A stretch of 42,731 bases of DNA from Actinomycetospora sp. (GTDB lineage: Bacteria > Actinomycetota > Actinomycetes > Mycobacteriales > Pseudonocardiaceae), in contig JAQSWW010000026.1 in the NCBI GenBank assembly GCA_029266415.1, forward strand, positions 1-42,731, in the 5' to 3' direction. Numbering within the stretch: the first letter of the stretch is position 1; every line of letters begins with the position of its first letter. The notes under the pieces are model-generated. The model saw nothing but the letters and a program-made list of their open reading frames with translations, made no database searches and had not been told where the DNA came from. This document shows, piece after piece, positions 9,752 through 18,451 of this stretch. Made by a program: the position numbers and the translations under genes.

Positions 9752-10414
9752 TCAGGCCGCCCGGAAGTCGGCGGGCCGCTCCGGCGACGCCTCGGCGAGC
9801 GCGGCGCGGGTGCCGTCGGCGTCGAGGTCCTTGCCGTAGACCGGCGTGCCCGGCTGCTGGCGCCACGACTCCTCGAGGGGGCCGGCGTCGACGGGGTCGA
9901 AGCCCAGCTCGTCGACCAGGGCGACCACGGTGTCCTTGGCCGGGCCGTCCGCCCCCGCGATCGGGAGGGCGATGCGCCCCGCGGTCCCGGGCGGGGTGCC
10001 GCGCCCGAGCAGGTGCTTCCACCAGATGCCGTTGAACACCTTGTACACCGGCACGCCGAGGAGCCCGGAGACCCAGACGCTCTCGGGGGTGCCGTCCTCC
10101 AGCGCCGCGATCCGGCCGTCGCGCTGCTGCGGGTAGTAGTTGTTCGTCTCGATCACCGGGGCGCCCGGACGGGCCGTCGCCACGATGCCCGGCGCGAGGT
10201 CGGGGGTGTTCCGCTGCGGGATGCTCACGACCACGACGTCGGCGTCGACGGCGGCCTCCCGCGCCCACACCGCCGTCACCCCGGTCTCCGCGGCGAGGTC
10301 GGCCAACGTCTCGGGCGCCCGCGAGTTCGCGACGCGGACCTCGTGGCCGAGCGCGGTGAGCCGCCGCGTCAACGTGCCGCCGATCATGCCTGCACCGATG
10401 ATCCCGATCCTCAT
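9752..10414 (-). CDS. NAD(P)-binding oxidoreductase (F420-dependent NADP reductase-like fold)
   Basis: MRIGIIGAGMIGGTLTRRLTALGHEVRVANSR Rossmann motif. Confidence 0.75.
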   Translation of the reverse strand: MRIGIIGAGMIGGTLTRRLTALGHEVRVANSRAPETLADLAAETGVTAVWAREAAVDADVVVVSIPQRNTPDLAPGIVATARPGAPVIETNNYYPQQRDGRIAALEDGTPESVWVSGLLGVPVYKVFNGIWWKHLLGRGTPPGTAGRIALPIAGADGPAKDTVVALVDELGFDPVDAGPLEESWRQQPGTPVYGKDLDADGTRAALAEASPERPADFRAA

Positions 10415-10464
10415 GGACCGGGGAACCACCAGTCGTCCCCGGCTGTTCCGCGGTCCGGGCGCGA

Positions 10465-10803
10465 TCACTCGGCGGCGGCCAGCTCCCGGTCGCCCGCGCG
10501 TACCGAGTCGTCCACGTAGACGACGCCGTCGGAGACGTTCACCTGGTGGGTGCGCACCGCCTTCTTGGCCGGCGGGCCGCTCGGGCGGCCGGTGCGCAGG
10601 TCGAAGCACGCGGCGTGCAGCGGGCACTCGACCGCGCACCCCTCGAGCCAGCCGTCGGACAGCGACGCGTCCTGGTGGGTGCACGTGTCGTCGATGGCGT
10701 AGAGCTCACCGTCCACGTTGAAGACCGCGATGGCCGCCACCGAACCCTGGACCCGGACCGATTCCCCGACGGGGATGTCAGCGATCTCGCCCACGTAGAT
10801 CAT
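10465..10803 (-). CDS. Rieske [2Fe-2S] ferredoxin (non-haem oxygenase electron carrier)
   Basis: CTHQDASLSDGWLEGCAVECPLHAACFDLRTG (CxH...CxxH); 112 aa. Confidence 0.9.
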   Translation of the reverse strand: MIYVGEIADIPVGESVRVQGSVAAIAVFNVDGELYAIDDTCTHQDASLSDGWLEGCAVECPLHAACFDLRTGRPSGPPAKKAVRTHQVNVSDGVVYVDDSVRAGDRELAAAE

Positions 10804-10812
10804 TCTTGCTCC

Positions 10813-10850
10813 TGTTGCGCTCTGCGCATCGAGTCTTGCTATCCGCAACA
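10813..10850. promoter_or_regulatory. Operator-like element A (35-bp core, probable IclR-family site)
   Basis: TTGCGCTCTGCGCATCGAGTCTTGCTATCCGCAAC at 10815-10849; same length and ends as elements B and C. Confidence 0.6.
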
Positions 10851-10930
10851 CTAATCGTGAGGCTCGGAGATCGTGCCGTCAAGACGAAAGGCCGACATCA
10901 GGGGTTGACTCGTTCCAGCAGCGGAGTGTT

Positions 10931-10940
10931 ACTGATACAT
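10931..10940. promoter_or_regulatory. Candidate GntR-type motif (reverse complement ATGTATCAGT)
   Basis: actgatacat; 9/10 match to the motif upstream of sdaA and glyA. Confidence 0.35.
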
Positions 10941-10981
10941 GTCTAATATTTCATTCGTGTGCAGCAGTTTGAGGTGACGAG

Positions 10982-12400
10982 GTGCCGGGACGTCGCAGTG
11001 GCGGTGCGCGGGCGATCGAGGGTGAGCACACCCTGCGCCGGGCGACGGCCGCGGCGGCCATCGGCAACGTCGCCGAGTGGTACGACTTCGGGATCTACTC
11101 CTACCTGGCCGGAGCGGTCCTGAGCCGGGTGTTCTTCCCCGACGCCGGGCCGTGGGCCACCGTCTACACGCTCGGCGCCTTCGCCGCGGCGTTCCTCGTG
11201 CGCCCGCTGGGCGGCCTGTTCTTCGGCCCGCTCGGCGACCGCGTCGGCCGCACCCGGGTGCTCTCGGCGACGGTGCTGCTCATGGCAACGGCGACCGTGC
11301 TGCTCGGGCTGATCCCGGACCACGGCGCGATCGGCGGCGCCGCCCCGGTCCTGGTGCTGGTCATGCGCCTGCTGCAGGGCTTCTCCGCCGGCGGGGAGTA
11401 CACCGGCGCCCTGACCCTCATCGCGGAGTACGCGCCGGACCGGCGCCGAGGGCTGTTCGGGAGCTGGCTGGAGTTCGGCACGCTCACCGGCTACACCCTG
11501 GGCGCGGCCGTCAGCGCCGCGGTCATCGGCCTGCTGTCCGACGAGGCCCTCCTGGCCTGGGGCTGGCGGCTGCCGTTCATGCTCGCGCTGCCCCTGGGCG
11601 TCGCCGGCATCTACCTGCGCCTGCGCCTCGAGGACACCCCCGCGTTCCGCCAGCTCATGGAGCGCTCCCCCGCCCTGGCCACCATGCCGCTGCGGCGGGC
11701 GCTCCACATCCTCGGGGTCCGCCACCGACGCGCGCTGGTGGTCGCGGGCGGTCTCGTCGTCACCTGGAACATCACCAACTACGTGCTGACCAACTACGTG
11801 CCGACCTACCTCACCAGCACGCTCGCCGAGCACGGCGGGACCGGCACCGGGGAGACGACGTCGACGCTGCTGCAGGTCGTCGTGATGGTGGCGATGCTGT
11901 GCGTCATCACCTCGCTCGGGCGGCTGTCCGACCGCGTCGGGCGCCGGCCGATCCTGTTCGCCGGGAGCCTCTCGCTCGTCGTCCTCGGGCTGCCCGCGGT
12001 CTGGCTCCTGCGCCAGGGCGTCCTCGGCCAGCTCGCAGGCCTCGCCCTCCTGGGCGCGTGCCTGGTGTGCTTCGCCGCGGTGGCCCCGTCGACGCTGCCG
12101 GCGATGTTCCCCACGCTCGTGCGCTACGGGGGGCTCGCCCTCACCGTCAACGTCTCGATCTCGCTGTTCGCCGGCACCGCGCCGACCGTCATCGCCGCGG
12201 CGACGACCGCGACCGGGGACCTCGACTGGCCGGGCTACTACCTCGTCGCCGCCGGCGTGGTCGGGCTGGTCAGCGTCCTGTTCCTGACCGAGTCCGCGGG
12301 CCGCCCCCTGGCCGGCGCCGCGCCCCTGACCTCGAGCGCCGACCTCCCGCCCCCGGTCCTGTCGCCCGACGGGGTCCCCCTGGAGCGGCCGGGCGCGTGA
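10982..12400 (+). CDS. MHS-type MFS transporter (ProP/KgtP-like)
   Basis: GNVAEWYDFGIYSYLAGAVLSRVFF...FLVRPLGGLFFGPLGDRVGRTRVL; about 12 hydrophobic segments. Confidence 0.9.
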   Translation: MPGRRSGGARAIEGEHTLRRATAAAAIGNVAEWYDFGIYSYLAGAVLSRVFFPDAGPWATVYTLGAFAAAFLVRPLGGLFFGPLGDRVGRTRVLSATVLLMATATVLLGLIPDHGAIGGAAPVLVLVMRLLQGFSAGGEYTGALTLIAEYAPDRRRGLFGSWLEFGTLTGYTLGAAVSAAVIGLLSDEALLAWGWRLPFMLALPLGVAGIYLRLRLEDTPAFRQLMERSPALATMPLRRALHILGVRHRRALVVAGGLVVTWNITNYVLTNYVPTYLTSTLAEHGGTGTGETTSTLLQVVVMVAMLCVITSLGRLSDRVGRRPILFAGSLSLVVLGLPAVWLLRQGVLGQLAGLALLGACLVCFAAVAPSTLPAMFPTLVRYGGLALTVNVSISLFAGTAPTVIAAATTATGDLDWPGYYLVAAGVVGLVSVLFLTESAGRPLAGAAPLTSSADLPPPVLSPDGVPLERPGA

Positions 12401-12412
12401 CGGCGGCGGCGC

Positions 12413-13606
12413 TCAGGCGGCCGCGGCCGGGCGCCGGAGCTCGCTGCGGCGGAACCGGCCGAAGGCCCGCGGGTCACCCATCGCGAAGACGCCGGTGGTC
12501 GTGCCCTCGCCGTCGAGGTAGCGCGCGACGAACCGCCCGTCGCCCACCTCGCCGTCGACGATCTCGACCCGGTCGTGCGCCGACGGGTGCCCGGCGAGCT
12601 GCAGCATCCGCCCGTACTGCTCGGACCAGACGTAGCCGCTGGGGCGGAAGGTCGCCCCCGGCCCGCCCGCGAGCAGGTTGGCCGCCGCGACCTCGGCCTG
12701 CTCCCCCGCGCTGGTCCAGTGCTCGTGACGGCGGGCGCCCGCCCCGCGCGACCAGCGGGCGACGTCGCCGACCGCCACGACGTTGGGCAGGTCGGTGACC
12801 ATGCCGGCGTCGGTGCGCACACCGTTGTCGACGGTCAGCCCGGACCCGTCGAGCCAGCCGGTGTTCGGGACGATGCCGATGCCCACGATCACCACGTCGG
12901 CCGCGACGGTGGTGCCGTCACCGAGCTCCACGCCGGCGACGCGGCGCCCGCCGTCGCGCGAGGGCACCGTCGCGAGCCCGGACACGCTGGTGCCCGGCCG
13001 CAGCTCGGTGCCGTGGACGGCGTGCAGGTCGACGCAGCTGCGCGCGATCCGTGGGCCCAGGACGGGGGCCAGGGGCAGCGGGAGCCCGTCGAGCACGGTG
13101 ACCGTCAGGCCCATCGCGCGACAGGTGGACGCCACCTCGGCGCCGATGAAGCCGCCGCCCACGATCACGACGCGCGGCGAGCCGTCCCGCAGGTCACGCC
13201 GCAACGCGACCGCGTCGTCGAGCGTCCGCAGGGTGTGCACGCCCTCGACGCCCTCGGTACCCGGCAGCCGCCGGGCCCGCCCGCCCGTGGCGACGACGAC
13301 CCCGTCCGTGGCGATCTCGGTGCCGTCCGCGAGCACGACGCGGCGTCCGGCGGGGTCCAGGCGCGACGCGGTGGCGCCGAGGCGCAGCTCGAGGGCGAGC
13401 TCCGCCTCGTCGTCGTCGTCCACCAGGCCGATCGCGTCCTCGTCGACGCTCCCGGCGAGGAACGCCTTCGACAGCGGCGGGCGGTCGTAGGGCCGGTGCG
13501 CCTCGTCGCCGACCAGGACCAGCCGGCCCCCGAAGCCGGCCCGGCGCAGCGCCTCGGCGGAGCGGATCCCGGCGACGGACCCGCCGACGACGGTGATGGT
13601 CTTCAT
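12413..13606 (-). CDS. NAD(P)/FAD-dependent ferredoxin reductase
   Basis: ITVVGGSVAGIRSAEALRRAGFGG, YDRPPLSKAFL, VVIVGGGFIGAEVAS, NVVAVGDVARW. Confidence 0.9.
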   Translation of the reverse strand: MKTITVVGGSVAGIRSAEALRRAGFGGRLVLVGDEAHRPYDRPPLSKAFLAGSVDEDAIGLVDDDDEAELALELRLGATASRLDPAGRRVVLADGTEIATDGVVVATGGRARRLPGTEGVEGVHTLRTLDDAVALRRDLRDGSPRVVIVGGGFIGAEVASTCRAMGLTVTVLDGLPLPLAPVLGPRIARSCVDLHAVHGTELRPGTSVSGLATVPSRDGGRRVAGVELGDGTTVAADVVIVGIGIVPNTGWLDGSGLTVDNGVRTDAGMVTDLPNVVAVGDVARWSRGAGARRHEHWTSAGEQAEVAAANLLAGGPGATFRPSGYVWSEQYGRMLQLAGHPSAHDRVEIVDGEVGDGRFVARYLDGEGTTTGVFAMGDPRAFGRFRRSELRRPAAAA

Positions 13607-13670
13607 GCGGTCTCCTCGTGAGCCTCTGCGGGCGGGACCGGTGGAGACGACACCCCGGGGTCTGGAGTGA

Positions 13671-13711
13671 CGAGTTGCGCTTGAGGAAACAAGATGCTCA
13701 ATACGCAACAC
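13671..13711. promoter_or_regulatory. Operator-like element B (35-bp core)
   Basis: TTGCGCTTGAGGAAACAAGATGCTCAATACGCAAC at 13675-13709. Confidence 0.6.
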
Positions 13712-13830
13712 GAGACCGTCCGCGAGCGGGGGCCTGCTTGTCAAGAGGGGATCCAGGTGGTCCGGGGCGCGAGGGTGACGACGTCGTGTCCCGGGGACCC
13801 TTGACACGCGGCTTCCGCTCCCGGACCGTC

Positions 13831-13872
13831 CTTGTTGCGCAGTACGAATCGAGTTTTGTAAAGCGCAACAAG
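13831..13872. promoter_or_regulatory. Operator-like element C (35-bp core, 10-bp perfect arms)
   Basis: CTTGTTGCGC (13831-13840) and GCGCAACAAG (13863-13872) are perfect inverted arms; core 13835-13869. Confidence 0.65.
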
Positions 13873-13909
13873 ATGGCACGCCGGAGCCAGTACCCCAGGA
13901 GCACGGATC

Positions 13910-15055
13910 ATGACCACCGGAGAGATCGCACCGGCGGCCGCGGCGCCGGGGCTGCCGCCGAGCCTGCGCACGACGCTCCCGGGCCGGTACTACACGGACC
14001 CGACGATCTTCGCCGCTGAGCAGGCCTTCGTCTTCGAGACCGGCTGGTTCTGCGCCGTGCTCGCCGCGGACATCCCGTCACCCGGCGCCTTCGAGACCGT
14101 CCAGGTCGGCCGGGAGAGCGTCATCGTCGCCCGCGGGCGCGACGGCGCGGTCAACGCCTACCTCAACGTCTGCCGCCACCGCGGGGCGCGGATCTGCACC
14201 GAGGACAAGGGCGCCGTGCGCCGCTCGTTCCAGTGCCCGTACCACGCCTGGACCTACGGGCTCGACGGCAAGCTGATCGCCGCACCGAACATCGGCGAGA
14301 TGCCGGACGTCGACCGGGTCGAGTACGGCCTGCACCGCGTGCACGTGCGGGAGTGGCTGGGCTACGTGTGGCTGTGCCTGGCCGACGAGCCGCCGTCGTT
14401 CGAGGCCACGGTGATCGGCGACGTCGGCGCCCGCCTGGGCTCGCCGGACGCCATCGTCGGTTACCAGGTGGCCGACCTGGAGCTGGGCCGGCGCATCGAG
14501 TACGACGTGGCGGCGAACTGGAAGCAGATCGTCGAGAACTTCATGGAGTGCTACCACTGCGCGACGATCCACCCCGAGCTCACCGAGGTGCTGCCGGAGT
14601 TCGCCGACGGGCTCGCGGCGCAGTACTTCGTGGGGCACGGCGCCGCGTTCGGCGAGGACGTCGAGGGGTTCACCGTCGACGGGTCCGCGGGCCTCGAGCG
14701 CATCCCGGGGGTGGGCGAGGAGCAGGACCGGCGCTACTACGCCATCACGGTCCGGCCCCAGGTCTTCATCAACCTCGTCCCCGACCACGTGGTGTTCCAC
14801 CGCATGTTCCCGCTCTCGGCCTCGCGGACCCTCGTGCGCTGCGACTGGCTCTACCTCCCCGAGGTGGTCGACTCCGGAGCCGACATCGACCGGTCCGTCG
14901 AGCTGTTCCACCGGGTCAACCTGCAGGACTTCGACGCCTGCGAGCGCTGCCAGGTGTCCATGGAGTCGCGCTCCTACGCACGCGGCGGCGTGCTCGTCCC
15001 CAGTGAGCACCACATCGGCGAGTTCCACGACTGGGTCCGGCAGAAGGTCGGCTGA
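13910..15055 (+). CDS. gbcA: Rieske non-haem oxygenase alpha subunit, glycine betaine monooxygenase (GbcA)-like
   Basis: CRHRGARICTEDKG...CPYHAWTYGLDGKL Rieske motif; NWKQIVENFMECYHCATIHPEL mononuclear iron site; genomic context. Confidence 0.8.
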   Translation: MTTGEIAPAAAAPGLPPSLRTTLPGRYYTDPTIFAAEQAFVFETGWFCAVLAADIPSPGAFETVQVGRESVIVARGRDGAVNAYLNVCRHRGARICTEDKGAVRRSFQCPYHAWTYGLDGKLIAAPNIGEMPDVDRVEYGLHRVHVREWLGYVWLCLADEPPSFEATVIGDVGARLGSPDAIVGYQVADLELGRRIEYDVAANWKQIVENFMECYHCATIHPELTEVLPEFADGLAAQYFVGHGAAFGEDVEGFTVDGSAGLERIPGVGEEQDRRYYAITVRPQVFINLVPDHVVFHRMFPLSASRTLVRCDWLYLPEVVDSGADIDRSVELFHRVNLQDFDACERCQVSMESRSYARGGVLVPSEHHIGEFHDWVRQKVG

Positions 15056-15102
15056 CGAGCCACGACGTCCCTCCACCCACTCCCGAGCACCAGGAACCGA
15101 TC

Positions 15103-15309
15103 ATGTCCTCCCTCTCCCCCGAGAGCTCGCCCGAGAGCTCCGACCCGTCCGGGACGAACGCGCCCGAGGAGCGGTACCGCGACGCGTTCGGGGTGGCCGA
15201 CGAGCTGGCCGTGCACGGCAGCGACTGCGTCTGCCCGCGGTGCGCCGGGCGCCTGACCGGCCTCCTGGGCGAGCTGTCGCGGGCCATCGAGCGGGACACC
15301 CCTCGGTGA
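15103..15309 (+). CDS. Small hypothetical protein with CxCPRC motif
   Basis: 68-aa ORF MSSLSPESS...GSDCVCPRCAGRLTGLLGELSRAIERDTPR between gbcA-like and iclR genes. Confidence 0.55.
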   Translation: MSSLSPESSPESSDPSGTNAPEERYRDAFGVADELAVHGSDCVCPRCAGRLTGLLGELSRAIERDTPR

Positions 15310-15330
15310 TCGCCCCGTAGGGTCACGCAG

Positions 15331-16125
15331 ATGCCGGGGACGAAGAAGTCCGACGACACGGCCGAGAGGACCTCCTCGGTCCAGTCGGTCGACCGCGCGA
15401 TCTCGATCCTGGAGCTGGTCGCGGCACGCGGCGAGCTCGGGATCACCGAGATCGCCGAGGAGCTCGACGTCCACAAGTCCACGGCGTTCCGTCTCGTCGC
15501 TGCCCTCCAGAACCGCAACCTCCTCGAGCAGCTCGGCGAGCGCGGGAAGTACACGCTGAGCTTCGCCATCGTGCGGCTCGCCGCCGCCTCCACGGCCCGT
15601 CTCGACGTGGCCCGTCTCGGGCAGCCGATCTGTCAGCGCCTGGCCGAGAGCCTGGGCGAGACCGTCAACATCGCCGTCACCGACGGCGAGGCCGGCATCA
15701 CCGTCGCGCAGGAGGACGGCACCGCCACCATCACCTCGCAGAACTGGGTGGGTCGCCGGACCCCGCTGCACGCCACGGGCGCGGGCAAGGTGCTGCTCGC
15801 GTGGATGGACGAGGAGGAGCGCCGTCCGATCCTGCGCAAGCGGCTCAAGCGGTTCACCGACGACACCATCGTCACCGTCGCCGAGCTGCGCACGGAGCTG
15901 GCGCGGGTCCTCGACGAGGGCCACGCGCGGTCGTTCGAGGAGCTCGAGGTCGGGATGCACGCCGTCGCGGTCCCCGTGTTCTCCGCCGACGGCACCGTCG
16001 GCTCGGCGCTGAGCGCCACCGGCCCGGTGTACCGGCTGCCGCGGCGCCGGGCGCGTGCGGTCGTCGGCGATCTGCGCGAGGGCGCCGCCGAGCTGTCGGC
16101 CAAGCTCGGCTACACGGGCGTCTGA
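15331..16125 (+). CDS. IclR-family transcriptional regulator
   Basis: [41 protein letters not shown] w[19 protein letters not shown] effector domain. Confidence 0.95.
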   Translation: MPGTKKSDDTAERTSSVQSVDRAISILELVAARGELGITEIAEELDVHKSTAFRLVAALQNRNLLEQLGERGKYTLSFAIVRLAAASTARLDVARLGQPICQRLAESLGETVNIAVTDGEAGITVAQEDGTATITSQNWVGRRTPLHATGAGKVLLAWMDEEERRPILRKRLKRFTDDTIVTVAELRTELARVLDEGHARSFEELEVGMHAVAVPVFSADGTVGSALSATGPVYRLPRRRARAVVGDLREGAAELSAKLGYTGV

Positions 16126-16134
16126 CGGACGCCC
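16116..16134. terminator. Stem-loop overlapping the IclR stop codon
   Basis: GGGCGTC-TGACG-GACGCCC, 7-bp perfect stem, 5-nt loop; no clear U-tract. Confidence 0.4.
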
Positions 16135-16141
16135 GGCCGGC

Positions 16142-16295
16142 TCAGCGGAAGACCACCTGCAGGTGGCCGTCGAGCAGGACCCGCCGCTGGCAGTGCCAGC
16201 GCACCGCCCGCGAGAGGGCCAGCGCCTCGACGTCCCGGCCGACGGTCTGCAGGGCCTCGGGGTCATCGGGAGTGGTCGATGCGCACGACCTCCTG
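16142..16295 (-). pseudogene. purU: Frameshifted 3' remnant of formyltetrahydrofolate deformylase
   Basis: QEVVRIDHS / frameshift at about 16268 / [41 protein letters not shown], matching the PurU C-terminal pattern; begins right after the sdaA stop. Confidence 0.7.
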
Positions 16296-16300
16296 ACTCG

Positions 16301-17680
16301 TCAGCACTCGACGACGGTGAGAGCGAGCCCGCCGCGGGCCGTCTCCTTGTACTTGACCTTCATGTCGGCGCCGGTCTCGCGCATGGTCCGGATCGCCTTG
16401 TCCAGCGAGACGTGGTGGACGCCGTCGCCGCGCACGGCCATGCGGGCCGCGGTGATGGCCTTGACCGAGGCGACGGCGTTGCGCTCGATGCAGGGGATCT
16501 GGACGAGTCCCCCGACGGGGTCGCAGGTCAGGCCCAGGTTGTGCTCGATGCCGATCTCGGCGGCGTTCTCGACCTGCTCGGGCGAGCCGCCGAGGAGCTC
16601 CGCGAGCCCCGCGGCGGCCATCGAGCAGGCCGACCCGACCTCGCCCTGGCAGCCGACCTCCGCGCCCGAGATCGAGGCGTTGCGCTTGAAGAGCAGGCCG
16701 ATCGCGCCGGCGGTGAGCAGGAAGCGCACGACGGCGTCGTCGTCGAACCCGCGCACCGACTGCGCGGCGTGGTGCAGGACCGCGGGCACGATGCCCGCCG
16801 CGCCGTTGGTGGGGGCGGTGACGACCCGGCCGCCGGCGGCGTTCTCCTCGTTGACGGCCAGGGCGTAGAGGGTCACCCGGTCCATGGCCTGCGCGGGGCT
16901 CCCGGCCTCCTCCTCCTCGTCGAGGTGGCGGCGGAGGGCGGCGGCACGGCGGCGGACCCGGAGCCCGCCGGGCAGCACGCCCGGCGTCGTCGAGCCCCGC
17001 TCCACGCACTCGCGCATGACCCACCAGAGGTGCAGCAGGCCGGCGCGGGTCTCCTGCTCGGGGCGCCACACCGCCTCGTTCGCGAGCATGACGTCGCTGA
17101 TGCGGAGCCCGTGGGCCCGGGCGATCGCGACGAGCTCGTCGCCGGAGGGGAAGGGGTGGCGCACCGGCGTCGGGTCCTCGCGGAGGACCGGCTCGCCCGT
17201 CTCGTCCTCGTCGAGGACGAACCCGCCGCCGACCGAGTAGTACTCGCGGCGGTCGACCAGGTCTCCGTGCTCGTCGTGCGCGGTGAACACCATGCCGTTG
17301 CTGTGGAACGACAGCCGCGCCCGGCGGTGGAGCACCACGTCGTCGTCGACCGAGAACGGGACGATGTGCTTGCCGGCCAGCGCGAGCCGCCCGCCGTCCC
17401 GGACGGCGGTGACGATCGGCTCCGCCTCCACGGGGTCGACGAGGTGGGGCTGCTCGCCGCAGAGGCCCAGCACCACCGCTCGCACGCTCCCGTGCCCGTG
17501 CCCGGTGGCGCCGAGCGACCCGAAGAGCTCGCAGCGCACCGACGCGACCCGGTGGAGCAGGTCGGCGTCGTGCAGCCGGGAGACGAACAGGTGGGCGGCG
17601 CGCATCGGACCCACCGTGTGGGAGCTCGACGGTCCGATCCCGACCTTGAACAGGTCGAACACGGAGATGGCCATGGACAC
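16301..17680 (-). CDS. sdaA: L-serine ammonia-lyase
   Basis: [65 protein letters not shown]; likely start at 17680 or 17674. Confidence 0.95.
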   Translation of the reverse strand: MSMAISVFDLFKVGIGPSSSHTVGPMRAAHLFVSRLHDADLLHRVASVRCELFGSLGATGHGHGSVRAVVLGLCGEQPHLVDPVEAEPIVTAVRDGGRLALAGKHIVPFSVDDDVVLHRRARLSFHSNGMVFTAHDEHGDLVDRREYYSVGGGFVLDEDETGEPVLREDPTPVRHPFPSGDELVAIARAHGLRISDVMLANEAVWRPEQETRAGLLHLWWVMRECVERGSTTPGVLPGGLRVRRRAAALRRHLDEEEEAGSPAQAMDRVTLYALAVNEENAAGGRVVTAPTNGAAGIVPAVLHHAAQSVRGFDDDAVVRFLLTAGAIGLLFKRNASISGAEVGCQGEVGSACSMAAAGLAELLGGSPEQVENAAEIGIEHNLGLTCDPVGGLVQIPCIERNAVASVKAITAARMAVRGDGVHHVSLDKAIRTMRETGADMKVKYKETARGGLALTVVEC

Positions 17681-17710
17681 CCCCAGGGGTGATCGGCTGC
17701 AGTCGCATTA

Positions 17711-17720
17711 ATATATCAGT
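17711..17720. promoter_or_regulatory. Candidate GntR operator ATATATCAGT in the sdaA/gntR divergent region
   Basis: atatatcagt shared exactly (inverted) with the glyA upstream region at 27679-27688. Confidence 0.45.
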
Positions 17721-17769
17721 CGTTGCTAGCTGTTAGAAGACACGATCCCACTACGGTAAGGTCCGGATC

Positions 17770-18438
17770 GTGAGCCTTCTTTCGGACGAGCAGGTGTCGA
17801 ATCCCCCGCTGTCGCTCTCCGAGCGCGCCTACGCGGCCATCCAGGACAAGCTGATCATGTTGGAGATCCCGCCGATGGCCCCGATCGACGAGGTCGGCCT
17901 GGTGGAGTCGCTGGGTGTGGGGCGCACGCCCGTACGCGAGGCCCTCAAGCGGCTCGAGGTCGACCGCCTCGTCGTGTCCTACGCACGGCGCGGGACGTTC
18001 GCCACCGCCGTCGACATCTCCGACCTCGCCTACATCTCCGAGATCCGCGTACAGCTCGAGCCGCTGGCGGCCCGCCGGGCGGCCGAGAACGCCGGTCCCG
18101 CGATGCGCGAGGACCTGGCGAAGCTCGCCGACGCCACCGATGCCCTCGAGGTGCCGTCGCTGACGCGCGACGAGCTGATGCGCTGGGACCTGCGGGTGCA
18201 CCGCGCCGTGTACCGGGCCTCGGGCAACCCGCACCTCGAGGACACGCTCGTGCGCTACGACAACCTGGCCACGAGGATCTTCTGCATCTTCCTCGACCGC
18301 ATGACCGACTTCGTCTCCCACGTCGAGGAGCACGCGGGGCTGCTGCGCACGATCGCCGAGGGCGACGCCGACGGGGCCGCGCGGCGCGCGCGCCAGCACG
18401 TGATCGGCTTCGAGAAGGCGATCCGCGCGGTGATCTGA
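17770..18438 (+). CDS. GntR-family regulator (FCD-type)
   Basis: LSERAYAAIQDKLIMLEIPPMAPIDEVGLVESLGVGRTPVREALKRLE; FCD-like C-terminus. Confidence 0.95.
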   Translation: MSLLSDEQVSNPPLSLSERAYAAIQDKLIMLEIPPMAPIDEVGLVESLGVGRTPVREALKRLEVDRLVVSYARRGTFATAVDISDLAYISEIRVQLEPLAARRAAENAGPAMREDLAKLADATDALEVPSLTRDELMRWDLRVHRAVYRASGNPHLEDTLVRYDNLATRIFCIFLDRMTDFVSHVEEHAGLLRTIAEGDADGAARRARQHVIGFEKAIRAVI

Positions 18439-18451
18439 GCGCCTGCCGGCC

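Noticed and set aside
14974-16266. 430-aa minus-strand ORF antisense to iclR
   Set aside because: Shadow frame; the real minus-strand signal there is the short purU remnant in a different frame.
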